A stretch of DNA of 64,000 bases from Sediminibacterium goheungense (GTDB lineage: Bacteria; Bacteroidota; Bacteroidia; Chitinophagales; Chitinophagaceae), in contig NZ_SNWP01000014.1 of the NCBI RefSeq assembly GCF_004361915.1, forward strand, positions 96,269 through 160,268, in the 5' to 3' direction. Below are positions 1-9,023 of the stretch, in pieces (position 1 is the stretch's first letter; each line of letters starts with the position of its first letter). The translations under genes and the position numbers were made by a program. The notes under the pieces are model-generated. The model did no database searches. It had not been told where the DNA came from and saw only the letters and a list, made by a program, of their open reading frames with translations.

Positions 1-1190
1 GATGCTTTTGCGGGATCCATTCCTTTTGGCATACCGCCCAGGTAAAAGAAGAAGCTGGGTATGTTTACACCGTAGAAAGAAAAATCTTCAGCTCCGGTAT
101 CCCAATCGCGTTCAACTACATTTCCTTTACCTGCTGCTTTTTCGAGGAAGGGCAGGGTTAGTTTAACCAATGCAGGGTCATTATAGGTTACCAGTGTTTT
201 GGTATCAATAAATACATCTGCTTCAGCGCCAGAACTGGCTGCGATATGTTTCACTGTATTTCTGATTCTTTCATGTACTTCTTTCTGCATTTTACTGTCG
301 AGTGTACGGATGGTTCCCAGCATTTCACATTCTTCAGGAATGATATTGTTTCGAACACCTGAATGAATGGATCCTACGCTAATTACAACCGGTGCTTTGG
401 TAAGTTCCATCTGACGACTTACAATCTGCTGTAACCCTTCAATAATATTGGCGGCTGCGGCAATGGGGTCTACACCAGTCCAGGGTTTGGAGCCATGGGC
501 ACCTTTGCCTTTTACTTTGATCCGGAACCAGTCTGAAGAAGCCATAAACGAACCTGATTTGTATTGTAACTGTCCGGCAGGTACTTCTGACTTAATATGC
601 ATACCAAATACAGCTTCTACTTTTGGATTGTTAAGTACACCTTCTTTCACCATCAGAGAAGCCCCACCTTCTTCATTGTCAGGAGCACCTTCTTCAGCTG
701 GTTGAAATAGAAATACTACCGTACCAGGTACTTCCTGTTGCATTTTCTTTAATACAGTAGCAGTTCCCATTAATATGGAAGTATGGGAATCATGTCCGCA
801 GGCATGCATTACACCTACATTTTGTCCGTTAAACTCGGTGGTAACTTTGGAGGCAAAGGGAATGTTTACACGTTCTGTTACGGGTAAAGCATCAATATCT
901 GCACGCAATGCAACTACCGGACCTGGTTTGCCGCCTTTTAATACCGCAACCACACCGGTTTTGGCAACATTGGCTTTTACTTCATATCCGATAGATCTTA
1001 GATAGTCAGCTATATATGCACCCGTTTTAAACTCGCGATTCGATAATTCAGGATTCTGGTGAAAATGTCTGCGCCATTCAACCAGTTTCGGTGTAATATC
1101 TTTCACCAGTTGTGGATAGGAAGCTGGCATGTCCTGCGCATTAGCAAAACTGCTGATGGCAAACACTGTACCGAATAGAAGAGTTCTCAT
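1..1190 (-). CDS. M20-family metallopeptidase / amidohydrolase, secreted (C-terminus beyond left edge)
   Basis: Reading the minus strand from ATG at 1190 gives a protein with a signal peptide (MRTLLFGTVFAISSFANAQ) and then an M20 amidohydrolase fold. Visible are WRRHFHQNPEL near the mature N-terminus, the metal-binding ALRADIDALPV and MHACGHDSHT segments, and FQPAEEG with the catalytic Glu. These are the hallmarks of N-acyl-L-amino-acid or hippurate hydrolases and related carboxypeptidases, which hydrolyse amide-linked amino-acid derivatives with two metal ions. About 396 codons are present, close to a full-length family member, so only a short C-terminal piece is missing. The export signal places it in the periplasm or outside. 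The exact substrate cannot be read from the sequence. Confidence 0.88.
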   Translation of the reverse strand, partial: MRTLLFGTVFAISSFANAQDMPASYPQLVKDITPKLVEWRRHFHQNPELSNREFKTGAYIADYLRSIGYEVKANVAKTGVVAVLKGGKPGPVVALRADIDALPVTERVNIPFASKVTTEFNGQNVGVMHACGHDSHTSILMGTATVLKKMQQEVPGTVVFLFQPAEEGAPDNEEGGASLMVKEGVLNNPKVEAVFGMHIKSEVPAGQLQYKSGSFMASSDWFRIKVKGKGAHGSKPWTGVDPIAAAANIIEGLQQIVSRQMELTKAPVVISVGSIHSGVRNNIIPEECEMLGTIRTLDSKMQKEVHERIRNTVKHIAASSGAEADVFIDTKTLVTYNDPALVKLTLPFLEKAAGKGNVVERDWDTGAEDFSFYGVNIPSFFFYLGGMPKGMDPAKA

Positions 1191-1303
1191 GTAATAAGCA
1201 GTGGTTAAAATGTATTGCAATGATTTATTACAGCAATATACACAGAGTATCTGACCTTTTGATAATTAAAAAAAGGATTATATTTATACAAATCTATATC
1301 ACT

Positions 1304-1720
1304 ATGAGAAAAATTATCACCATCTGTTTAGCCAGTTCACTTGTTTTTTCTGTTCAGGCCAGTGTTGTTACCGATATTTCTACAGGTTCCACTTCCACTA
1401 CAGTTGTTACTACTCCTGTTCTCAATGATGTAGTTGCAGAAGACGCACTTCGTGAGTTCAAAAGTCTCAGCCGTACGGAAAAAAAAGCACGCATGAAAGA
1501 AGTTAGGAAAATGCTGCGTGAATATAAAGCTACCAAAAAAGCAGGAGGGGAAGTGAGTACCAATCAGGTACTGCTTGGCATTCTGTGTGTGTTACTCCCA
1601 CCGCTGGCCGTAGGCTTACACCAGGGCGAAATCAACGGAAAATTCTGGCTCAGCCTGTTGCTTACTTTGTTATTCTGGCTGCCGGGAGTGATTTATGCGT
1701 TGATTGTGGTGTTTGGTTAA
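1304..1720 (+). CDS. YqaE/Pmp3-type small membrane protein with signal peptide
   Basis: The start was placed at ATG 1304, which gives a typical signal peptide (MRKIITICLASSLVFSVQAS); the upstream ATG at 1220 would add 28 unhelpful residues. The 138-residue product has a charged middle (RTEKKARMKEVRKML) and a C-terminal Pmp3-like module: GILCVLLPPLAVGLHQG followed by a second hydrophobic stretch ending in ALIVVFG. Pmp3/YqaE proteins are two-helix membrane proteins linked to membrane potential or stress in other organisms; here the module is fused to an exported N-terminal region, a form seen in Bacteroidota. Function is inferred from family only. It is convergent with the GNAT gene across a repeat hairpin. 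Confidence 0.75.
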   Translation: MRKIITICLASSLVFSVQASVVTDISTGSTSTTVVTTPVLNDVVAEDALREFKSLSRTEKKARMKEVRKMLREYKATKKAGGEVSTNQVLLGILCVLLPPLAVGLHQGEINGKFWLSLLLTLLFWLPGVIYALIVVFG

Positions 1721-1722
1721 AC

Positions 1723-1838
1723 AATTTGAAAATTTGAGAATTTGGAAATTTGGAAATGATCAGGTTTGTATTATTTGATAATTTTCCAATTAGGTATATT
1801 TTCATTTTCAAATTTCCAAATTTCCAAATTTCCAAATT
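1723..1838. repeat. Octamer tandem repeat, inverted pair (AATTTGGA family)
   Basis: The left arm 1723-1759 is four copies of an 8-bp unit (AATTTGAA, AATTTGAG, AATTTGGA, AATTTGGA) plus AATGA. The right arm 1802-1838 is the reverse complement of four such units plus AATGA, with three mismatches over 37 bp. The 42-bp spacer is AT-rich. The element sits between convergent genes and the right arm contains the stop codon of the GNAT gene. Confidence 0.9.
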
Positions 1839-2371
1839 ATAACATCCCATTCATCAACATGATCATGATACGTATGTATGGTTTCAAAACCTACTTTTTT
1901 ATGGGCATGAAGGGAACGGTGGTTGGAGGTGGAGACTTCTGTTAACAGGAAATCGTATTGGTTACCATAAACCGTTTTATGGTGCTCGTACAATTGTTCG
2001 AATAAACCTTTACCACGATGCTCTTTGGCAATACAGATTTGCCCCATCATATAATACCGGTAATCGTTAATTGATTTCCCACGATAGGTAAGGGGAGATA
2101 GATTGTTGAGCATTATTTTCATTTCTGTATGCACTTCTGCCATTTCGTGTGTGGCTGTTAATGCATAACCTACCACTTCGTCATGATAAGTAACAATGAT
2201 ACTGGGTGCTATCTCATGCATAGCCGTTAATAAATCAACACTGTATTCCCAGGTAAGAAAACCCTGGTCTTTTTTAGTAAGGTCGTCAATCGCCGATTTC
2301 AGGTTGGCAGCAGACAATGCTGCTATCTGTTGAATTTGTCTGGCATTGGTAACGAGCTGTGCCTGATACAT
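1808..2371 (-). CDS. GNAT-family N-acetyltransferase
   Basis: A 187-residue protein starting at ATG 2371. The acetyl-CoA-binding motif A is visible as GQICIAKEHRGKGLFEQLYEHH (the RGKGL loop binds the pyrophosphate), followed by a motif B region with HKKVGFETIHTYHDH typical of GNAT C-termini. It should transfer an acetyl group from acetyl-CoA to an amine on a small molecule or protein; the substrate is unknown. The stop lies 8 bp downstream of the acyl-CoA mutase start side in the same direction, so the two may be co-transcribed (mutase first). The last nine residues (IWKFGNLEI) are encoded by the octamer repeat, so the natural C-terminus has probably been altered by repeat growth. Confidence 0.82.
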   Translation of the reverse strand: MYQAQLVTNARQIQQIAALSAANLKSAIDDLTKKDQGFLTWEYSVDLLTAMHEIAPSIIVTYHDEVVGYALTATHEMAEVHTEMKIMLNNLSPLTYRGKSINDYRYYMMGQICIAKEHRGKGLFEQLYEHHKTVYGNQYDFLLTEVSTSNHRSLHAHKKVGFETIHTYHDHVDEWDVIIWKFGNLEI

Positions 2372-2379
2372 AGCGTTGT

Positions 2380-3933
2380 TTATTGATATTCTCCGAAAAC
2401 TTTTCTTAAAGTATCTGAAATCTCTCCCAGTGTGGCATATTGTTCTACAGCATGAATCACCATTGGCATCAAGTTTTCGCCCGAAATGGCGGCATTACTG
2501 ATCGCAGAAAGTGAGGCATCAACCTGTTCTTTGTTCCTTGTATTCCTGAGTACTTTAAGCTTGTCTGACTGAACCTGTCTGATGCTGTCATCAATTTTAA
2601 ATACAGGAGTTGTATTGATTTCATCTACCTGAAATTTATTGACTCCGACAATTATTTTTTCGCCGCTTTCAATATTGCGCTGGTATTCATAGGCACTTCT
2701 GGCTATTTCGTCTTGCATAAAGCCTTCTTCAATCGCACTTACACTGCCACCCATCGCATCAATTTTATGTACCAGTTCCCATGCTTTCTGTTCAACCTCG
2801 GTAGTTAGGTTTTCAATAAAATAGCTACCGGCTAATGGGTCTACGGTATCCGGTGCACCACTTTCGAAGGCAACGATCTGTTGTGTACGCAAAGCAATTC
2901 TGGCAGCTTCTTCAGTAGGCAGGCTCAATGCTTCATCGTAACCATTGGTATGCAGGCTTTGTGTACCACCTAATACCGCTGCCAGTGTTTGTATGGTTAC
3001 CCTGCAAATATTGTTGAGTGGCTGTTGTGCTGTTAAGGTAGCCCCACCTGTTTGCGTATGAAAACGCAGCATCATGGCTTTTTCGTCTGTTGCTCCCAGT
3101 TCTTTCATCATCTGTGCCCACATTCTTCTGGCTGCCCGGAACTTCGCCACTTCTTCAAAGAGATTGTTATGTGCATTAAAAAAGAAAGAAAGTCTTTTTC
3201 CAAATACGTTAATGTCCAATCCTTTTGCCAATGCTGCCTGCACATAGGCTTTACCATTACTGAGGGTAAAAGCAATTTCCTGTACGGCGGTACTACCTGC
3301 TTCGCGGATGTGGTAACCCGAAATGGAAATCGTGTTCCATTTTGGTAACTCTTTACTGCACCATTCAAAAATATCGGTGATGATACGCATGGATGGCTTT
3401 GGTGGATATATATAAGTTCCACGGGCGGCATATTCTTTCAGGATATCATTCTGAATGGTTCCACTGATTTTCTTCAGATCGGCACCCTGCTTTTTCGCGA
3501 GTGCCACATAAAAAGCAAGCAATATAAAACCGGTTGCATTAATGGTCATAGATGTACTTACCTGTTCCAGTTGTATACCCTTAAACAGTGTTTCCATATC
3601 TTCCAGGCTATCAATCGCTACACCTACCTTACCAACCTCACCTTCAGCAAGCGCATGATCACTGTCGTATCCAATCTGCGTTGGGAGGTCAAAAGCCACA
3701 CTTAATCCCATCACACCCTGTGATAAGAGATAATGGTATCGCTTATTGCTTTCTTCAGCAGTAGAAAAGCCTGCATACTGTCGCATTGTCCATAATTTTC
3801 CGCGATACATATCCGGCTGTACACCCCTTGTATAGGGAAATTCTCCGGGCTGTTCAGGATCCGTTACCGGATTGTCTCCAGGTTGGTATACTTGCTTTAT
3901 TTCAATGCCGCTGTCGGTAGTGATTTTTTTCAT
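2380..3933 (-). CDS. Acyl-CoA mutase large subunit, methylmalonyl-CoA mutase type without B12-binding domain
   Basis: A 517-residue TIM-barrel catalytic chain. Start ATG 3933 was chosen because upstream in-frame codons fall in a repeat. Landmarks are [48 protein letters not shown] and [17 protein letters not shown], all typical of the coenzyme-B12-dependent mutase family. From memory, the Tyr in RQYAGF is typical of methylmalonyl-CoA mutase, while isobutyryl-CoA mutases have Phe. The protein stops after the barrel, so the C-terminal cobalamin domain (DxHxxG) is absent, as in enzymes that take B12 on a separate small subunit; no such subunit is in this window. It probably interconverts branched and linear acyl-CoAs in propionate or amino-acid metabolism. 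It precedes the GNAT gene by 8 bp. Confidence 0.88.
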   Translation of the reverse strand: MKKITTDSGIEIKQVYQPGDNPVTDPEQPGEFPYTRGVQPDMYRGKLWTMRQYAGFSTAEESNKRYHYLLSQGVMGLSVAFDLPTQIGYDSDHALAEGEVGKVGVAIDSLEDMETLFKGIQLEQVSTSMTINATGFILLAFYVALAKKQGADLKKISGTIQNDILKEYAARGTYIYPPKPSMRIITDIFEWCSKELPKWNTISISGYHIREAGSTAVQEIAFTLSNGKAYVQAALAKGLDINVFGKRLSFFFNAHNNLFEEVAKFRAARRMWAQMMKELGATDEKAMMLRFHTQTGGATLTAQQPLNNICRVTIQTLAAVLGGTQSLHTNGYDEALSLPTEEAARIALRTQQIVAFESGAPDTVDPLAGSYFIENLTTEVEQKAWELVHKIDAMGGSVSAIEEGFMQDEIARSAYEYQRNIESGEKIIVGVNKFQVDEINTTPVFKIDDSIRQVQSDKLKVLRNTRNKEQVDASLSAISNAAISGENLMPMVIHAVEQYATLGEISDTLRKVFGEYQ

Positions 3934-3954
3934 GGTAGGAAATTTAGAGGGGCG

Positions 3955-4024
3955 TGAATGGTGAATGGTCAATTGTCAATTTAATCTATAAAGCGTATTC
4001 ACCATTCATCATTGACCATTCACA
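3955..4024. repeat. Heptamer tandem repeat, inverted pair (TGAATGG/TCAATGG family)
   Basis: Left arm 3955-3982: TGAATGG, TGAATGG, TCAATTG, TCAATTT. Right arm 3997-4024: ATTCACC, ATTCATC, ATTGACC, ATTCACA, the complementary orientation of the same units. The right arm holds the stop codon of the gene ending at 4020. The same unit family recurs at 29441-29518 and 63904-64000. Confidence 0.85.
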
Positions 4025-4523
4025 TTAATGTTTTCGCTTCATAACTCAGCGCTTCGCTGACAATTTCATGCAGATTCGATTTGGGATCTCTCATCAGGTA
4101 TTCCAAAATGGCACGATTCAGATCGGCAGCAGGTGCTATACTGGGAATCCTTGCACCAACCTGATTGATGATTAACAAATTATTTTCTTTAAGGTTGCGG
4201 ATGGCATTCCATACTTCTGCTGATACATAGATCTGCTGGGAGATATTGTAATCAAATTCGTCTTTGATGTGTTTGCCCAGTAAGAACTGCATTTCACTTG
4301 CAGAAACATCCGGATTACCCAGACGGCTGATCAGATTGGCTAAGGCGATCCGGTCGGTGAGCAGGGTTAGCCTTTCATAAGCCTGTAAACGGAGCTGTAA
4401 AGAACCTTTTTTGTCATTTGTTTCTTCCCGTTGGTTCTTTCTTTGCAGGTAAAAGAGATAGCCGGCAAAACCAGCAATCATCAGGGCTATTACCACTGTT
4501 AACAACATCGTAGTATCGAGCAT
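4020..4523 (-). CDS. Membrane-anchored protein of unknown function (conserved in Bacteroidota)
   Basis: A 167-residue protein with one N-terminal membrane helix (LLTVVIALMIAGFAGYLFYL) followed by QRKNQRE and a soluble, mostly helical domain. Start ATG 4523 was chosen over an in-frame TTG at 4541 because that TTG is itself the last part of a promoter element (TACTTTTG, 4539-4546). I recognise the general form from other Bacteroidota (long LQAYERLTLLTDRI and KHIKDEFDYNISQQIYVS helices) but know no function. No catalytic motif is visible. The stop codon lies in a heptamer repeat. Confidence 0.7.
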   Translation of the reverse strand: MLDTTMLLTVVIALMIAGFAGYLFYLQRKNQREETNDKKGSLQLRLQAYERLTLLTDRIALANLISRLGNPDVSASEMQFLLGKHIKDEFDYNISQQIYVSAEVWNAIRNLKENNLLIINQVGARIPSIAPAADLNRAILEYLMRDPKSNLHEIVSEALSYEAKTLM

Positions 4524-4538
4524 TGCGTCGAATTTTGA

Positions 4539-4546
4539 CAAAAGTA
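4539..4546 (-). promoter_or_regulatory. Predicted Bacteroidota -7 promoter element
   Basis: TACTTTTG on the minus strand matches TAnnTTTG and lies 15 bp before the ATG at 4523. No clear TTTG is seen at the -33 distance. Confidence 0.5.
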
Positions 4547-4645
4547 AGCTCTAAGGATGAATTCAGCTTTACCAATGGAAAAACTAATGCCATTCCTTTT
4601 CCGCCTATCGAAACTGCCATTATCAGTCAATATTCAAATCATTCG

Positions 4646-4653
4646 TAAATTTG
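4646..4653 (+). promoter_or_regulatory. Predicted Bacteroidota -7 promoter element for the Fe-S carrier gene
   Basis: TAAATTTG matches TAnnTTTG and ends 17 bp before ATG 4671. The -33 TTTG is not obvious. Confidence 0.5.
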
Positions 4654-4670
4654 TATCGTAAATACATTTT

Positions 4671-5015
4671 ATGAGTACAATCACAAGCACACCGGTAACC
4701 TTAACAGCAGGCGCTATTCTCGAAATACGCAGACTGATGGGAGAGGAAGGTTTTGACCCATCTCAGGTTTTACGTGTAGGTGTGAAAGGTGGGGGATGCA
4801 GTGGTATGACCTATGTATTGGGCTTTGATCAAGCTACAGCTGAAGATGAACATTTCTCCATTGAAGGCATACCCTGTATTATGAATAAAAGCCACCAGCT
4901 ATATCTGTACGGAATGGAAATAGACTGGCAGGGCGGACTGAATAGCCGTGGTTTTACTTTTAGCAATCCCAATGCCAGTAAAACCTGTGGTTGCGGAACC
5001 TCTTTCGCTGTATAA
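4671..5015 (+). CDS. A-type iron-sulfur cluster carrier (IscA/ErpA/SufA family)
   Basis: A 114-residue protein covering the whole HesB/IscA fold. The three conserved cysteines are present: one in KGGGCSGMTYVLGF and two in the C-terminal KTCGCGTSFAV. This family accepts Fe-S clusters from a scaffold and passes them to apo-proteins in the cytoplasm. The length is normal. It is a single gene with its own promoter-like element and ends convergently with secDF, with a repeat and a bidirectional terminator between. The sequence does not decide between IscA, ErpA and SufA, so no symbol is given. Confidence 0.92.
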   Translation: MSTITSTPVTLTAGAILEIRRLMGEEGFDPSQVLRVGVKGGGCSGMTYVLGFDQATAEDEHFSIEGIPCIMNKSHQLYLYGMEIDWQGGLNSRGFTFSNPNASKTCGCGTSFAV

Positions 5016-5018
5016 TTT

Positions 5019-5103
5019 TATTAGGTATTATGAACTAGGTGTTAGGGGTTGAATGAAAAGATAAACTTCCCTACTTATCTTATCTAAATCCTAATACCTA
5101 ATA
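5019..5103. repeat. Heptamer tandem repeat, inverted pair (TATTAGG family)
   Basis: Left arm from 5019: TATTAGG, TATTATG, AACTAGG, TGTTAGG. The right arm 5075-5103 contains CCTAATACCTAATA, complementary to the first two units. It lies between convergent genes, directly beside a strong hairpin terminator. Confidence 0.75.
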
Positions 5104-5139
5104 AAAAAGCGGCTGTTCATTTTGAACAGCCGCTTTTTT
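5103..5139. terminator. Bidirectional intrinsic terminator
   Basis: 17-bp perfect arms (5103-5119 and 5123-5139) with a TTT loop: a GCGGCTGTTCA-type GC stem flanked by A6 on one side and T6 on the other. It therefore works in both directions, ending the Fe-S carrier gene (+) and secDF (-). Confidence 0.93.
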
Positions 5140-5156
5140 ATTATTTTAACAGAGTC

Positions 5157-8100
5157 CTATTTCTCTTTATTAGGTTTACCCAGTGGTTTGTCTTTTGCAA
5201 AGTCAACCAGGATCGGTGCCGCAACGAAGATAGAAGAGTAGGTACCTGTGAATACACCAATCATCATGGCAAATGAGAAACCTTTGGTTACTTCACCACC
5301 GAAGATAAACAGGATCAGAATGGTGAGGAACACGGTGAGTGAGGTCATGATGGTACGACTCAATGTTTCATTGATCGCTTTATTGATGATGGCTCCGTTA
5401 TTCATTCCTTTCAGCATACCACTGTCTTCACGGATACGGTCATACACAATTACGGTATCGTTCATAGAGAAACCAATTACCGTCAGAATCGCAGCAATAA
5501 AGTGCTGGTCAATTTCTAATGGGAACGGTACAATGGTACGTGCGTAGCTGAATACAATCAGGGTAACAAATACGTCGTGCATCAATGAGAAAATAGTACC
5601 CAGTGAATATCTCCAGTCGCGGAAACGCAGGAAGATATACAGACAGATTGCAATGACAGCGAAAATGGTTGCTTTTGTGGCACCCGCTTTCAGGTCATCA
5701 GAAATCGTGGGTAATACCGTCTGAGAGCTTTGCTTGTATTTGGTTTCAAAATCTGTAAAGTTCAATCCAGCAGGCAGGTGTTTCTGCAGGCCGGTATACA
5801 AAGTACGTTCAACCAGTGAATCGATATTATTACCTGTTTCTTCAATTTTGAAAGAAGTCGTAATGTTCAATTGATTATTACTGTTCACCGTTTTAATGAT
5901 CGGAGATTCACCGAATGCGGCTTTCAGATCGTCACGAACGGCTTCTACGTTCACCGGTTTATCGAATTTAACAGTATAGCTACGTCCACCCGCAAATTCA
6001 ACACCTTCATCAAATCCATTGAAAAAAGTAGAAATACCTAACAGGAAGATTATGGCAGAAATTACATAAGCGATCTTTCTGTATTCAATGAACTTGAAGG
6101 CTGCTTTCTGGAAGATGCTTCTGGAGATCTTGGTAAAATATTCAAAGTGACGGTTTTTGTTTGTGTACCAGTCAGTGATCAACCTTGATACCAGGATACC
6201 GCAGAACAATGACAGCAGAATACCTATAATCTGTGTGGTGGCAAAACCTAATACCGGACCCAGACCAAAATAGGCGAGGATAATGGCAGTTAATAAGGTA
6301 GTGATGTGGCCATCCAGTACAGGTGCCAGTGAACGCTTATAACCATCGTTAACAGCTGCCTGATAACTTTTTCCTTTGGTAAGCTCTTCTTTAATACGCT
6401 CAAAGATGATAACGTTGGTATCTACCGCCATACCGATGGTTAATACCAGACCTGCAATACCCGGAGCTGTTAAGGTAAAGCCCAATGCACTCAATATACC
6501 TACTGTAAACAGGAGGTTCAGGATAAGGGCAATATTGGCAACCCAGCCACCGGTATTAAAGTAAACCAGCATCAGTATAAAGATGACAAGGAAAGAAATA
6601 CCAAAAGATAAAGCACCACCTTTTACAGATTCGCTACCCAGGGTTGGACCTACCTGTTGTTCCTGAACAATTTTGGCAGGAGCGGGTAATTTACCGCTTT
6701 CGAGTATTTCAGAAAGATCCTGTGCCTCTTTCAGGGTATAATTACCACTGATCTGAGAATTACCTGTAGTAATAGGATCGTTTACGTTAGGAGCAGAATA
6801 AACAAAGTTATCGAGAACGATCGCAATAGGTTTGCCTACATTACGGGTAGTCATTTTAGCCCAGATATTGCTACCGATTTTATCCATATTCATTTTGATA
6901 GCAATACGTCCACGCTCATCAAAATCCTGAGCCGCACTCGAAATATGATCGCCTTCCAGTTCTGCTTGGCCATTGTCTAAGGTTTTGATGGCATAGAAAG
7001 CCAGGATATCTTTCATGCTGGCGTCAGAAGATTCTGTTTTACCATACATGAAAGCCAGATTGGAAGGGAATTTAGCTTTCACAAAATCCAGTTTCAGGTA
7101 ATCATTGAGGGTACCTGTGTCTTTTGACTGGATATAACCCAATGCAGCAGGGAAGATGGTTCTTCCTGAAGACTGGTCAGCATAAGGTTGAGAGAACTGA
7201 ATCAGACGTGCAATCGGATTCTGGTTAAGGCTATCTTTCGGAACATTGGTTTTAGCTCCGGCAGTAGTCGTTTTATTGATACCCGATAAGGTAGCTGTTT
7301 TGGTAGTATCCCCCGTTTCTTTAACGGCTGCAGTTACTTCTTCCTTTTTAGTAGTATCAGCCACCTGTGTGCCATTCAGATAATCCTGAACCGCTTTATC
7401 GGCGGCCACCAGACCTTCCTGTAAATCGCGACTCTCAAAAGTATATACTTCGAAGAACTGAAGATTGGCGGTAGACTGTAAATAAGACCTTACACGTTCT
7501 TTGTCGTTTACACCTGCCAGTTCAATATTGATGATGCCTTTTGCAGGATCAGGATTGATGGTAGGAGAAGCCACACCAAAACGGTCGATACGTGTACGGA
7601 GAATACGGAAAGTATTATTGAAAGCTGCAGTAGCCTGTTCTTTCAGGTAGTTGCCTACTGCATCATCTGAAGCATCAAATTTCACCTTACCGGCACTGCG
7701 GGCTGCAAAGAAAGAAGCCAGACCACCTGAAGGATTGAGTTTTTTGTATTCTTCACGGAACAAAGTGATCAGGTCTGCACCACTATTGGCTTTACGGGCC
7801 ACAGCAGCATTCAATGCTTTATTAAACACCGGATCTTTTGTATAATTGGCCAATGACTTGATCAGCCCGTCGAGTCCCACTTCCATGGTAACGCTCATAC
7901 CACCCTGAAGATCGAGACCGAGCATCAGTTCTTTTTCTTTTGCACTTCTGTACGTCGTTAAACCAAAAGCAAGTTTAGTGTCTTTGGTACTGTCCAATAA
8001 ACGCTGTAAGCGGTCTTTCTTTATTTCAGCCAGACTATCGGCATAGATGGCCTGAAGCTCTTTGTTACCGGGGTATTTCTGTTCCGGTGTAGGAAAGCGC

Positions 8101-8231
8101 TTGATCCAGGCCTGGGCCTTTTCATCCATAGCTTTCTCATGGCTGCGAACAAACCAGGTAAAGGATAACTGGTAGAGGCAGATTAAAATCAGGGCAATCG
8201 CAAAAAATCGCACTAAACCTTTCAGTTGCAT
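5157..8231 (-). CDS. secDF: Protein translocase subunit SecDF (fused SecD and SecF)
   Basis: A 1024-residue single chain. The N-terminal half is SecD: first helix after MQLKGLVRFFAIALILICLYQL, then GLDLQGGMSVTMEVGLDG, the large periplasmic domain, and helices including GIAGLVLTIGMAVDTNVIIFERIKEEL. The second half is SecF: YVISAIIFLLGISTFF, GVEFAGGRSY, and the helix pair with TVIGFSMNDTVIVYDRIRE. SecDF uses the proton motive force to help complete Sec-dependent export at the inner membrane. The fused form is usual in Bacteroidota. The SecD periplasmic domain carries an insertion rich in Thr, Lys and Ala (about residues 280-345). Single-gene unit with a -7 element at 8265-8272 and a bidirectional terminator. 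Confidence 0.96.
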   Translation of the reverse strand: MQLKGLVRFFAIALILICLYQLSFTWFVRSHEKAMDEKAQAWIKRFPTPEQKYPGNKELQAIYADSLAEIKKDRLQRLLDSTKDTKLAFGLTTYRSAKEKELMLGLDLQGGMSVTMEVGLDGLIKSLANYTKDPVFNKALNAAVARKANSGADLITLFREEYKKLNPSGGLASFFAARSAGKVKFDASDDAVGNYLKEQATAAFNNTFRILRTRIDRFGVASPTINPDPAKGIINIELAGVNDKERVRSYLQSTANLQFFEVYTFESRDLQEGLVAADKAVQDYLNGTQVADTTKKEEVTAAVKETGDTTKTATLSGINKTTTAGAKTNVPKDSLNQNPIARLIQFSQPYADQSSGRTIFPAALGYIQSKDTGTLNDYLKLDFVKAKFPSNLAFMYGKTESSDASMKDILAFYAIKTLDNGQAELEGDHISSAAQDFDERGRIAIKMNMDKIGSNIWAKMTTRNVGKPIAIVLDNFVYSAPNVNDPITTGNSQISGNYTLKEAQDLSEILESGKLPAPAKIVQEQQVGPTLGSESVKGGALSFGISFLVIFILMLVYFNTGGWVANIALILNLLFTVGILSALGFTLTAPGIAGLVLTIGMAVDTNVIIFERIKEELTKGKSYQAAVNDGYKRSLAPVLDGHITTLLTAIILAYFGLGPVLGFATTQIIGILLSLFCGILVSRLITDWYTNKNRHFEYFTKISRSIFQKAAFKFIEYRKIAYVISAIIFLLGISTFFNGFDEGVEFAGGRSYTVKFDKPVNVEAVRDDLKAAFGESPIIKTVNSNNQLNITTSFKIEETGNNIDSLVERTLYTGLQKHLPAGLNFTDFETKYKQSSQTVLPTISDDLKAGATKATIFAVIAICLYIFLRFRDWRYSLGTIFSLMHDVFVTLIVFSYARTIVPFPLEIDQHFIAAILTVIGFSMNDTVIVYDRIREDSGMLKGMNNGAIINKAINETLSRTIMTSLTVFLTILILFIFGGEVTKGFSFAMMIGVFTGTYSSIFVAAPILVDFAKDKPLGKPNKEK

Positions 8232-8264
8232 ATTAGTAAGGGTTTACAAAAAATTTTAGAGCGG

Positions 8265-8272
8265 CAAAGATA
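8265..8272 (-). promoter_or_regulatory. Predicted -7 promoter element for secDF
   Basis: TATCTTTG on the minus strand matches TAnnTTTG, 33 bp before the secDF start. The -33 element is not clear. Confidence 0.55.
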
Positions 8273-8418
8273 GGGGAATGGTAATGAAAATTACCAGTTC
8301 CGCCAAGTTTGGCTGCTGAGGGGTAGAAAAACAGATAAAGCCTGTTAAACAACCGTTTATTTGAGCCCGATAACTGTATAATTTCCTACCTTATACAAAT
8401 GTTATAAAAATCGGTTGT

Positions 8419-8892
8419 TTATTTTACATCCGTAAGGGTAATATCAAAAAAGATAGGAGAATTGGGCGGAATAACACCATTCGAACTCCCAACGCATGTA
8501 TAAGCCAAAGCTGAAGGGATAACCACTTTTATCCGACCACTTTTCTTAATTAAAGGGATGGCAATTTTCCACCCTTCAATTAATCCTCCAGATAGGCTGA
8601 AATCACGAGGTGTAGCAGTAGCATCGAATTGGGTTCCATTTAATAATTTACCTGTATAAACAGCAGATATCGTTGATGTACTTGTTGGTGCAGGATCGTT
8701 TCCCGGTAATATTATTTGATATAAAATACCACTTGGATGTTCTGTATATGTAATACCATTGGCTGTACAATAGGCCACCATGTCTGCTTTTTCGGAAGCA
8801 GGTGTCTTAGGCTGACAACCAGTTTCCTGTTTACCGCAGGAGAGAAAAAGAGAAGAAAGTACAACACCCAATAACAACAAGGTTCTTTTCAT
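8419..8892 (-). CDS. FKBP-type peptidyl-prolyl cis-trans isomerase, lipoprotein
   Basis: A 157-residue protein with a lipoprotein signal (MKRTLLLLGVVLSSLFLSCGK, lipobox LFLSC) and an FKBP domain: ISAVYTGKLLNGTQFDATAT, GLIEGWKIAIPLIKKSGRIKVVIPSALAY and the closing ANSPIFFDITL-like strand (here PPNSPIFFDITL). It should speed cis-trans isomerisation of prolyl bonds in periplasmic or outer-membrane proteins. The segment AYTCVGSSNGVIPPN replaces the usual AYG....IPPN loop with two extra features (Cys and Ser-Ser-Asn). Stand-alone gene; no classical terminator was found downstream. Confidence 0.9.
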   Translation of the reverse strand: MKRTLLLLGVVLSSLFLSCGKQETGCQPKTPASEKADMVAYCTANGITYTEHPSGILYQIILPGNDPAPTSTSTISAVYTGKLLNGTQFDATATPRDFSLSGGLIEGWKIAIPLIKKSGRIKVVIPSALAYTCVGSSNGVIPPNSPIFFDITLTDVK

Positions 8893-9023
8893 AGGTTTAT
8901 TTCATTGATTTTAGCCGCATGGAATAAGATGATAAATATCCCCCAAAAGGATTATTTAATGCTTATTTCATGATTAGATTCATTGATTTTTCTATTAGAC
9001 CATATTTTAGCCCGCAGGGCTGC

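Noticed and set aside
8347..8420. AAACAACCG / CGGTTGTTT inverted repeat downstream of the FKBP gene
   Set aside because: Nine-base arms 56 bases apart that overlap the stop codon; too weak to call.
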